Assembly: GCF_044377035.1 (NCBI RefSeq) | Contig: NZ_JBILJW010000009.1 | Location: forward strand, 72,783-136,782 | Direction of reading: 5' to 3' | DNA length: 64,000 nt | Source of the DNA: Silanimonas sp044377035 | GTDB lineage: Bacteria; Pseudomonadota; Gammaproteobacteria; Xanthomonadales; Xanthomonadaceae | In this document: positions 17,888 through 25,337 of the stretch, in pieces | Position numbering within the stretch: position 1 is the first letter of the stretch | Layout: each line of letters begins with the position of its first letter | Notes under the pieces: model-generated | What the model saw: the letters and a program-made list of their open reading frames with translations, nothing else | Databases searched by the model: none | What the model was told of the DNA's origin: nothing | Program-made: the position numbers and the translations under genes

Positions 17888-18592
17888 ATGATCACCACCC
17901 GCCCCGGCCACGAGCGCGGCCGCGCCTCGCACGGCTGGCTGCACAGCTTCCACAGCTTCTCGTTCGCCGATTACCTCGATCCGAAGCACATGCAGTTCGG
18001 GCCGCTGCGCGTCATCAACGAAGACCGTATCGCCGCGGGTACCGGATTCGGCAAGCACGGGCATCGCGACATGGAGATCGTCAGCTACGTGCTCGACGGT
18101 GCACTGGCGCACGAGGATTCGATGGGCAACCGCGCCAGCATCGTGCCGGGCGAAGTGCAGCGCATGAGCGCCGGCACCGGCGTGCTGCACTCGGAGTTCA
18201 ACCACAACCCGAGCGGGGAGACGCACTTCCTGCAGATCTGGATCCTTCCGGACCAGGGCGGCATCGCCCCGGGCTACGAGCAGAAGATGTTCACCGCCGA
18301 GGAAAAGCGCGGCCGCCTTCGCCTCGTGCTCAGCCCCGACGGCGTGGAGGGCTCGGTGCGCATCCAGCAGCAGGCGCGGATGTATGCCGGGCTGTTCGAC
18401 GGCGACGAGAGCGCCACGCTGCCGCTGGCTGCAGACCGTCTCGGCTACGTGCACCTCGCGCGCGGAGCGGCCAAGGTCAACGGCCACGTGCTGCGCGCCG
18501 GCGATGCGCTGAAGTTCGAGGGCGAACCCAACGTCGACATCGAAGCCGGCGACGGCGCCGAGGTGCTGGTGTTCGACCTGCCGCGGGGCTGA
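17888..18592 (+). CDS. pirin family bicupin protein
   Basis: 234 residues, the size of YhhW-type pirins. The first cupin has metal ligands in 'KHGHRDMEIVSYVL' (two His) and 'GVLHSEFNH' (His and Glu); 'RGRASHGWLHSFHSFSFADY' is the family opening. The E. coli homologue has quercetin 2,3-dioxygenase activity. ATG at 17888 chosen for its AGGAGA five bases upstream; a longer frame begins 28 codons earlier without a ribosome-binding site. Confidence 0.95.
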   Translation: MITTRPGHERGRASHGWLHSFHSFSFADYLDPKHMQFGPLRVINEDRIAAGTGFGKHGHRDMEIVSYVLDGALAHEDSMGNRASIVPGEVQRMSAGTGVLHSEFNHNPSGETHFLQIWILPDQGGIAPGYEQKMFTAEEKRGRLRLVLSPDGVEGSVRIQQQARMYAGLFDGDESATLPLAADRLGYVHLARGAAKVNGHVLRAGDALKFEGEPNVDIEAGDGAEVLVFDLPRG

Positions 18593-18648
18593 GGGCGCGG
18601 CTTCCAGCGCCCTACCTTGCCCCGCCAGGCGGCGGGCACACTGGCCGC

Positions 18649-19218
18649 ATGCCGACGCCCGCGCCGCCCGCCTCGACCCTTGCCGCGCCGCCCGCCTCGA
18701 CCCTTGCCGCGCCGCCCTTCCGCCTCCGCCCGTTCGCCGAGGGCGACCTCGCGCTGTACGCCGCGTTGTTCACCGACGTCGAGGTGATGCGGGCGGTGGG
18801 TGAGCCGTTTGCGCCGGACCGCGCCGCGCGCGCAGCCGCGGCCTCCCTGCGCCACCAGGGCGATGCCGGGGGGCGGTTCCGGCATTGGATCATCGAACAT
18901 CCCCAGGGTTCGGCCGGGCTGCTGGGCCTCGCGCTTCGGGGCGAGGCCTGGCGCGGTGGCGAGGCCGAGTTGGGCGTGCTGCTGTGGCCGGCGTGGCAGG
19001 CGCGCGGGGCGGCCACGGCCGCGATCACGGCCGTCCGGCCTTGGGCGTTCGATATCGCGGGCCTGGCGGTCCTCACCTGCCACCACGCCGAAGCGCATGC
19101 CGGCGCCGCGGCCCTGATGCGCCGGGTCGGCTTCACCCCTTGCCTCCCTCGCGCGGACGCCCCGCTCCCGGTGGGATGGGAGAGCCGACCCCGCGCGACG
19201 GCTCCCGCGCTGGGCTAG
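18649..19218 (+). CDS. GNAT family N-acetyltransferase with a repeated N-terminus
   Basis: 189 residues. After the N-terminal low-complexity part, 'FRLRPFAEGDLALYAALFTD' opens a RimJ/RimL-type GNAT domain, with 'GEAELGVLLWPAWQARGAATAAI' as motif A and 'ALMRRVGFT' as motif B. These enzymes move acetyl groups from acetyl-CoA to amines (often protein N-termini). The first about 25 residues are encoded by a 24-bp tandem repeat (APPASTLA). Start ATG at 18649; no good ribosome-binding site. Confidence 0.88.
   Translation: MPTPAPPASTLAAPPASTLAAPPFRLRPFAEGDLALYAALFTDVEVMRAVGEPFAPDRAARAAAASLRHQGDAGGRFRHWIIEHPQGSAGLLGLALRGEAWRGGEAELGVLLWPAWQARGAATAAITAVRPWAFDIAGLAVLTCHHAEAHAGAAALMRRVGFTPCLPRADAPLPVGWESRPRATAPALG
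18661..18717 (+). repeat. 24-bp tandem repeat (two copies plus a 9-bp remnant)
   Basis: The unit gcgccgcccgcctcgaccct followed by tgcc occurs at 18661-18684 and again, identical, at 18685-18708; 9 bases of a third copy follow. It is in frame and encodes APPASTLA twice at the N-terminus of the GNAT gene. Perfect identity of the copies suggests a recent slippage event. Confidence 0.95.
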
Positions 19219-19248
19219 GCTCATGGATTCGAAGACCGCACCGGCCCC

Positions 19249-20037
19249 ATGTCCTCCGACTTCCCGTCCGCTGCGCCCCGAGGCCACCTCGCCTGTGTCG
19301 GCCTCGGCATGATGCTCGGCGCCCACCTCACCCCGCGCTCGCGAGGTTGGCTGGAAGCCGCGGAGGTCGTTTTCGTGGCCGCCAGCGACGCGCTGGTCGA
19401 GCAGTGGGTGGCAACGATCAACCCACGGATGGTCAGCCTGCAGGGCTTCTACGCCGAAGGGAAACCGCGCCAGCAGACCTATCGCGACATGGCCGAGGCC
19501 ATGCTCGCCGAAGTGCGCGCCGGCAAGCGCGTCGTGGGCGCGTTCTACGGGCATCCCGGCGTGTTCGCACAGGTGCCGCACGCGGCGATCGCACAGGCCC
19601 GCGCGGAAGGCTTCGAGGCCGTGATGGACCCCGGCATCTCGGCCGAGGACTGCCTCTACGCCGATCTCGGGTTCGACCCCGGCAAGGTCGGCTGCGCGCA
19701 CTTCGAAGCCAGCCAGCTGCTGTTCTACCGACGCATCATCGACACCAGCGCTTGGCTGGTGCTGTGGCAGATCGGGCTCGCGGGCGACCGCACCTACGCG
19801 GTGCGCGCGAGCACGGTCGAGCAGCGCCAGCGACTGGTGGACCGGCTGCTGCGGGATTACCCCGCCGACCACCCGGTGACGATCTACGAGGCGGCGACCC
19901 TGCCCATCGGCCGGCCGCGCATCGACACCCTGCCGCTCGCGCAACTCGCCCACGCCGCGCTGCACATGCACAGCACGCTCGTGCTGCCGCCGGCCCGGTC
20001 CCTGGAGCCCGAGCCCGCGCACCTCGGGGTGACCTGA
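19249..20037 (+). CDS. borosin-type peptide alpha-N-methyltransferase (tetrapyrrole-methylase fold)
   Basis: 262 residues. The fold is the tetrapyrrole (corrin/porphyrin) methylase family, but the motifs fit the borosin backbone N-methyltransferases (OphMA/SonM group): 'CVGLGMMLGAHL' at the SAM site, R74 and Y78 in 'RQQTY' (the RxxTY catalytic pair), 'YGHPGVF' at 100-106, and 'PGISAED' at 128-134. As I recall them, these are the same motifs in the same order in the fungal and bacterial borosin enzymes. It should use SAM to methylate backbone amides of a peptide with a separate leader. Unlike the fungal proteins it lacks a fused precursor at its C-terminus, so it would be a split type. The next gene starts 3 bases after its stop. 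Confidence 0.86.
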   Translation: MSSDFPSAAPRGHLACVGLGMMLGAHLTPRSRGWLEAAEVVFVAASDALVEQWVATINPRMVSLQGFYAEGKPRQQTYRDMAEAMLAEVRAGKRVVGAFYGHPGVFAQVPHAAIAQARAEGFEAVMDPGISAEDCLYADLGFDPGKVGCAHFEASQLLFYRRIIDTSAWLVLWQIGLAGDRTYAVRASTVEQRQRLVDRLLRDYPADHPVTIYEAATLPIGRPRIDTLPLAQLAHAALHMHSTLVLPPARSLEPEPAHLGVT

Positions 20038-20040
20038 GCC

Positions 20041-21810
20041 ATGAGTCGCTGGGCGTTGGTCCTGCTGGGCGTGGCCCTCGCCATCGAGGGCCCGGTGGCC
20101 GTGGCCGCCGAACGCGCTGCGGATACCCTCGACAACGCACTCCAGGCGGAGATGGCGCGGCTCTACGCGCTGAGGACCGTCGACCCACTGGCGTTCGTCG
20201 CGCGCACCCGCGAACTTGAAGCGGGGCCGCCGCCGCCGCGCTTGGCGCAGCGCCAGTTCCTGCAATTCCTTGCCGCCAATCGCGAGGGCTTGGAAGGCCG
20301 ATTCGTCGAGGCCATGGCTCGTGTCGAGCCTTTGGCGGCCACGGCCGAAGACCCAGCGCTGCGCCTGATGGCCGGGACCTACGTCATCAATATGCGTGCC
20401 GGCACCCGCGAGTTCGAAGCGGGACTGCGTGACCTGGACCGCTTGCTGAAGGCGCACCCCAAGGCCGAAGGCCCGCTTCGCGAGGCGGTTCACACACTTT
20501 GGGCGACGGCATCGATCTTCTACGCCGAGCTGGGAAAGCCGGAGTTGTCGGCGTGGCATGCCCAGCGCCTCGCCGACGCCGTGCCATCGCCCCGCAACGC
20601 GTGCACCGCGCAACACTTCATCATCCGGGCGCGCCAGGCCACGGCCGACCGCACGCTGTCCGGGAGTGATTTCGAGCGGGCGGATCAAGCCTGCCGCGCG
20701 GCCAACGAGAACGGCGTTTTCCTGGGGTTTTCGGCCCTCTCCCACGCCCGCTTCCTGCGCGACACGGAAGGCAACGACGCGGCGCTGGCACTGGTGATGG
20801 CCCAACGTGACGGGATCGAATCCACTCGCTATCCACGCCTCGTGGCCGAGGCCCACGCGCTGGCCGCGGAGCTGCTCCTCGCCGCCGGCCGCATGACGCA
20901 GGCCGAGAGCGAGGCACAGCGCGCCATCGAGACGTCGAAAGACACACCCACCAGCCTGCCGGTCGCCATGGCCGAGAAGGTGCTGTTCGACATCCATCGC
21001 CAGCGCGGCGATGCCAGCGGTGCGCTGCGGCATCTCCAGCGCCACATCGCCGCCAATCGCGCCTTGGCCGAGGAGGGCCTCACCAAGGAACGCGCCTTCC
21101 GAACCGTGCAGCACGAGAGCCTCCAGCGCGAACAGCAGCTCGCCCTCGCCACGGAACGGAACCAAATGCTCGACCTCGAGGCCCGGCTCGCCAAGGCCGA
21201 GTCGCGCAACGCCGCGGCCCTGTCGGCTTTGCTGCTGCTCACTGTCGCCGGCCTCGTGCTTTGGGGATGGCGCCTGTGGGCCGACGCCCAGCGGTTCCGC
21301 GCACTCGCGCAGACCGATCCGCTGACCGGCCTCGCCACCCGGCAGCACTTCGCCGAGCTCGCCGCCGCGGCGCTGGAGCGCGGACGCGCGGACGGACGGC
21401 CGCTGGCGCTGGTGGCTTTCGACCTCGATCAGTTCAAGGGCGTCAACGACCGCCACGGCCATCGGGCCGGCGATGCCGTCCTGCGCACCATCAGCGAGGC
21501 GGTGCGCGCCGTGCCGGCACCATTGCCGTGCATCTTCGGCCGCATCGGCGGCGAGGAGTTCGCCGTGCTGCTCGATGGCGCGACCGAAGCGCAGGCCGCC
21601 ACCTACGCCGAAGCCTTGCGCCGCGCCATCGCCTCTGCCGAAGCGGTCGTTGAAGGAGGACGGGCCGTCACGGTCACCGCCAGTTTCGGCCTGAGTGGCA
21701 CGCATGACGCGAGCCACGACCTGCAGGCGCTGCTCGACCTCAGCGACCGCGCGCTCTATCGCGCCAAGAACGGGGGCCGCGACCGCGTCATGGCCTCCGA
21801 CGCCGCCTGA
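20041..21810 (+). CDS. periplasmic-sensor diguanylate cyclase, copy A
   Basis: 589 residues. Signal peptide (1 to about 23), helical TPR-like periplasmic region (about 30-385, including 'REFEAGLRDLDRLLKA' and 'SLQREQQLALATERNQ'), transmembrane helix (about 392-410), and GGDEF domain with GGEEF at 503-507 and 'DLDQFKGVNDRHGH'. No RxxD I-site. It should make c-di-GMP without product inhibition. It is a close paralogue of the protein at 22186; the GGEEF motif falls at the same residue number in both. It lies between the N-methyltransferase (3-base gap) and the putative precursor. Confidence 0.9.
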   Translation: MSRWALVLLGVALAIEGPVAVAAERAADTLDNALQAEMARLYALRTVDPLAFVARTRELEAGPPPPRLAQRQFLQFLAANREGLEGRFVEAMARVEPLAATAEDPALRLMAGTYVINMRAGTREFEAGLRDLDRLLKAHPKAEGPLREAVHTLWATASIFYAELGKPELSAWHAQRLADAVPSPRNACTAQHFIIRARQATADRTLSGSDFERADQACRAANENGVFLGFSALSHARFLRDTEGNDAALALVMAQRDGIESTRYPRLVAEAHALAAELLLAAGRMTQAESEAQRAIETSKDTPTSLPVAMAEKVLFDIHRQRGDASGALRHLQRHIAANRALAEEGLTKERAFRTVQHESLQREQQLALATERNQMLDLEARLAKAESRNAAALSALLLLTVAGLVLWGWRLWADAQRFRALAQTDPLTGLATRQHFAELAAAALERGRADGRPLALVAFDLDQFKGVNDRHGHRAGDAVLRTISEAVRAVPAPLPCIFGRIGGEEFAVLLDGATEAQAATYAEALRRAIASAEAVVEGGRAVTVTASFGLSGTHDASHDLQALLDLSDRALYRAKNGGRDRVMASDAA

Positions 21811-21903
21811 GCCAGCCTACGTCGACCTCCGGGCCCGGGCACGATCGGCCGAAGAGCGCTAGCATCGGGTCCTCGACCCCGAAACCGGACGCCAGCGCCT
21901 GCC

Positions 21904-22182
21904 ATGACCACGCCGTTGATCGCTTTCCTCGACACGCTGGGCCGCCTGCCGCCGATGGCCGATTTCGAGGCCAATGTCGCTGCGCTCGACGTGGATGCAC
22001 CCACGCGTGAAGCCCTGATCGCTCGCGATAGCGAGGCACTGGCGCGCGCCTTCGGAACGGCGCCCGCGATGTGGTGCGCCGTGCATGCGCCTGAGGACGA
22101 GCCCAAGCCCATCGACGACGTCCCCGGCGACGAGCCGGCGCGCGAGCCCGACCAGCGTCCGGGCCCCGACCCGTCCCACTGA
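21904..22182 (+). CDS. putative borosin precursor peptide (leader plus core)
   Basis: 92 residues. Residues about 5-51 form a compact helical domain: 'LIAFLDTLG', 'MADFEANVAAL', 'REALIARDSEALARAFG'. This spacing (L-x2-F-x2-LG, then DF-x2-N, then a late A-L-x4-D-x3-L-x3-FG) is that of borosin-binding/LigA-like leader domains as I know them from bacterial split borosins. The following segment 'TAPAMWCAVHAP' (52-63) is a plausible core; the remainder (64-92) is Asp/Glu/Pro-rich and could be a follower. Family and core boundaries are inference. Only 3 bases separate it from the next gene, and 93 bases lie upstream. Confidence 0.7.
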   Translation: MTTPLIAFLDTLGRLPPMADFEANVAALDVDAPTREALIARDSEALARAFGTAPAMWCAVHAPEDEPKPIDDVPGDEPAREPDQRPGPDPSH

Positions 22183-22185
22183 GCC

Positions 22186-23973
22186 ATGCGTGCGGCCTCG
22201 GCCCTGCTGCTGACCCTGGCGCTCGCCATCGGCGCAGGAGGGCTGCGGGCCGGCGAAGCGAGCCGCGACGGCACCGATACGGCGCTCCAGCAGGAAATGG
22301 AGCGCCTGTACGCGCTGCGAACCGTCGACGCGCCCGCGTTCGTGGCCCAGACCCGCGCCCTCGAGGCCCGGCCGAAGCCCTCGAACCTCGGGCAGCGCCA
22401 GTTCCTTGAGTTCCTCGCGGCCAACCGGGCGACCTTCGAGGGCCGCATTCCGGACGCCATCGCGCTGGCCCAGCCACTGGCTGAGTCGGCCGAGGATCCG
22501 AAATTGAGGCTTTCGGCTGGCATCTTCGTCATCAACATGCGGGCTGGAACCCGCGAGTTCGAAGCCGGGCTGCGCGATCTGGACCGCCTGTTGAAAGCGA
22601 ACCCGAAGGCGGAGGGGGCGCTTCGTGATGAGATCATCGGTATCTGGAATGTGGCGGCGATCTTCTATGCCGAACTCGAGCAGCCCGCGCTGTCGGCCTG
22701 GTATGCGCAGCGCCTGCTCGAAAGCCGTCATTCGCCCCGGATGGACTGCTTCGGGCAACACTTCGCGATTCGCGCCCGCCAAGCCGTGGCCGATCCGACG
22801 CTGTCGTCGATCGATTTCGACCGGAATTACCAGCGCTGCCGCGACGCCGGGGAAGTGGGCGTCCTGCCCGGCCTGGTCGGGCTTTCTCACGCCCGCTTCC
22901 TGCGCGACGCCAACCGCTCCGACGAGGCCCTTGGACTGCTTGAGGATCGCGTCGGGCACATCGAATCCACCCGCTACCCTCGCCTCGTGGCCGAAGCCTA
23001 TGCACTGGATGCAGAGCTGCTGTTCGCCGCCGGCCGCGTGACGCAGGCCGAACGCCAGGCGCAACGGGCCATCGAGACGTCGAAGGACACCCCCACCAGC
23101 CTGCCGGTCGCGATGGCCGAGAGGGTGCTGTTCGAGATCCATCGCCAAAGCGGCGACAGCAGTGCCGCGCTGCGACACCTGCAGCGCCACATCGGCGCCA
23201 ATCGCGCCCTCGCCGAGGACAGCCTCGCCAAGGAGCGCGCCTTCCGCACCGTCCAGCACGAGAGCCTGCAGCGCGAGCAGCAGCTCGCCCTCGCCACCGA
23301 ACGGAATCGCGTGCTCGACCTCGAAGCCCGGCTTGCCAAGGCCGAGTCGCGCAACGCGATCGTCCTCGCCGGCGTACTGCTCCTCACCGTCGGCGGCCTC
23401 ATCGCCTGGGGCCGACGCCTGTGGACCGACGCGAAGCGCTTCCGCGAACTCGCGCAGACCGATCCGCTCACCGGCTTCGCTTCGCGCCAGCACTTCACCG
23501 AGCTCGCCGCCAAGGCAGTGGCCCGCGCACGCACCGAAGCCCGGCCGCTGATGCTGGTCGCCTTCGACCTCGACCACTTCAAGCGCATCAACGACCGCCA
23601 CGGCCACTTGGCCGGCGATGCCGTCCTTCGTGCCGTGAGCGAGGCGGCACGCGCCGTGCCCGCCCCGGTGCCGCGCACGATCGGCCGCATCGGCGGCGAA
23701 GAGTTCGCCATCCTGCTCGATGGCGCGACCGAGACGCAGGCCGCCACCTACGCCGAGGCCTTGCGCCGCGCCATCGCGTCTGCCGAAGCGGTCGCGGACG
23801 GGGGTGCGCTCCTGACGGTCACCGCCAGTTTCGGCCTCACCGGCACGCATGAAGCGGGCCACGACCTGCAGGCGCTCCTCGATCGCAGCGACCGCGCGCT
23901 CTACCGCGCCAAGAACGAGGGCCGCGACCGCATCATCGCCACCGACCGCGCCCACGCCCTCGAAGCGGCCTGA
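22186..23973 (+). CDS. periplasmic-sensor diguanylate cyclase, copy B
   Basis: 595 residues, same layout as copy A: signal peptide, TPR-like helical periplasmic part, transmembrane helix near 390-410, GGDEF domain with GGEEF at 503-507 and 'DLDHFKRINDRHGH'. No RxxD I-site is visible before the motif. Long stretches match copy A, with differences mainly at third codon positions, so it is a conserved duplicate, not a decaying copy. The start is 3 bases after the precursor stop, so precursor and cyclase are probably translated from the same message. Confidence 0.9.
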   Translation: MRAASALLLTLALAIGAGGLRAGEASRDGTDTALQQEMERLYALRTVDAPAFVAQTRALEARPKPSNLGQRQFLEFLAANRATFEGRIPDAIALAQPLAESAEDPKLRLSAGIFVINMRAGTREFEAGLRDLDRLLKANPKAEGALRDEIIGIWNVAAIFYAELEQPALSAWYAQRLLESRHSPRMDCFGQHFAIRARQAVADPTLSSIDFDRNYQRCRDAGEVGVLPGLVGLSHARFLRDANRSDEALGLLEDRVGHIESTRYPRLVAEAYALDAELLFAAGRVTQAERQAQRAIETSKDTPTSLPVAMAERVLFEIHRQSGDSSAALRHLQRHIGANRALAEDSLAKERAFRTVQHESLQREQQLALATERNRVLDLEARLAKAESRNAIVLAGVLLLTVGGLIAWGRRLWTDAKRFRELAQTDPLTGFASRQHFTELAAKAVARARTEARPLMLVAFDLDHFKRINDRHGHLAGDAVLRAVSEAARAVPAPVPRTIGRIGGEEFAILLDGATETQAATYAEALRRAIASAEAVADGGALLTVTASFGLTGTHEAGHDLQALLDRSDRALYRAKNEGRDRIIATDRAHALEAA

Positions 23974-24041
23974 CCGGTTGCTTCCGCCTCCGCAGCGCCG
24001 GTGCCTCCATGCACCCACATCGATCCACTAAGGAACGTTCC

Positions 24042-25337
24042 ATGCCCAAGCCGTCGCTGCGCCCGATCGCCCTCGCCCTCGTGCTCGCCCTGCCGCTCGG
24101 GGCCAGCGCCGATGCGCAGGCTGCCAGCACCGTCGTCAGCGCCGATCGCCTGTTCGACGCCCGCAGCGGCCGCATCCAGGCGGATGCGGAATTGCTCGTG
24201 GTTGACGGCCGCATCGCCGCCATCGCCACCGGCGGCAAAGCGGTGGCGGCACCGGCCGACGCGACGCGGGTCGACCTCGGCGACATGACCGTGCTGCCCG
24301 GACTGATCGACATGCATGTGCACATCGACAGTGACCCGACGTACAGCGGCTACACCGGCCTGCAGTTCAACGACCGCTACTGGTCGGTGGTCGCGGTGCC
24401 GCACGCGCAGCGCACGCTGGAGGCCGGCTTCACCACCATCCGCACCCTGGGCGCCGACGCCTGGAATGACGTCGGTCTGCGGCAGGCGATCGACGAAGGC
24501 AAGGTGCACGGGCCGCGCATCATGACGGCCGCGTACGCCTTCGGCGCCACCGGCGGCCACTGCGACAGCACCTACTTCCCGCCCTCGATGGCGCAGCGCA
24601 GCCGCTACAACGCGGACAGCCCGGACGAAGGCCGCCAGCGCGTGCGCGAGTTGCGCAAGTACGGCGCGCAAGTGATCAAGATCTGCGCCACCGGCGGCGT
24701 GTTCTCGCGGAACACCGAACCCGGGCAGCAGCAGATGCGCTTCGAGGAGATGAAGGCCGTCGTCGACGAGGCGCACCAGTGGGGCCTCACCGTCGCGGCA
24801 CACGCGCACGGCGCTTCGGGCATCCGCGAGGCGATCCGCGCCGGCGTCGACACCATCGAACACGCCAGCCTGATCGACGACGAGGGCATCCGCCTCGCCA
24901 AGGCGAATGGCGCGTGGCTGTCGATGGACATCTACAACACCGAGTACACGCAGTCCGAAGGCGCGAAGAACGGCGTTCTTCCGGACAACCTGCGCAAAGA
25001 CCGCGAGATCGCCGAGGCGCAGCGGCAGAACTTCAAACGCGCCCACGAAGCGGGCGTGCGCATGGTCTATGGCACCGACGCCGGCATCTTCCCGCACGGC
25101 GAGAACGGCAAGCAGTTCGCGGTGATGGTGCGCTATGGCATGACACCCGCCGAGGCCATCCAGGCCGCGACGATCAACGCCGCCACCGCGATGAAGCGCG
25201 AGGACGTGGGCGCGCTGGAGACCGGCCGCTTCGCCGACCTGATCGCCGTGCCCGGCGACCCGACGCAGGACGTGACCCTGCTCGAGCGCGTGCCTTTCGT
25301 GATGAAGGGCGGCGCCGTGGTCAAGGACGCGCGTTGA
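24042..25337 (+). CDS. secreted amidohydrolase (imidazolonepropionase/prolidase-like)
   Basis: 431 residues with a signal peptide (about 1-30). Metal ligands of the amidohydrolase superfamily are present: HVH in 'MHVHIDSD', a lysine in 'VIKICATGG' (likely carboxylated), His in 'AAHAHG' and 'IEHAS', and Asp in 'YGTDAGIF'. This set fits binuclear Xaa-Pro or Xaa-Arg dipeptidases and related hydrolases. Start ATG 24042 has AAGGAA a few bases upstream. It ends 17 bases inside the convergent CHASE4 gene. Confidence 0.9.
   Translation: MPKPSLRPIALALVLALPLGASADAQAASTVVSADRLFDARSGRIQADAELLVVDGRIAAIATGGKAVAAPADATRVDLGDMTVLPGLIDMHVHIDSDPTYSGYTGLQFNDRYWSVVAVPHAQRTLEAGFTTIRTLGADAWNDVGLRQAIDEGKVHGPRIMTAAYAFGATGGHCDSTYFPPSMAQRSRYNADSPDEGRQRVRELRKYGAQVIKICATGGVFSRNTEPGQQQMRFEEMKAVVDEAHQWGLTVAAHAHGASGIREAIRAGVDTIEHASLIDDEGIRLAKANGAWLSMDIYNTEYTQSEGAKNGVLPDNLRKDREIAEAQRQNFKRAHEAGVRMVYGTDAGIFPHGENGKQFAVMVRYGMTPAEAIQAATINAATAMKREDVGALETGRFADLIAVPGDPTQDVTLLERVPFVMKGGAVVKDAR

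Noticed and set aside
19249..20037. Reading of the 19249 gene as CobA/CysG (uroporphyrinogen methyltransferase) or RsmI
   Set aside because: The fold is the same, but RxxTY, YGHPGVF and PGISAED fit borosin N-methyltransferases, and no cobalamin or sirohaem genes are near.
18445..21717. Minus-strand open frame of over 1000 codons opposite the GNAT, methyltransferase and cyclase genes
   Set aside because: Antisense shadow of the plus-strand genes; composition and lack of domains do not support a gene.
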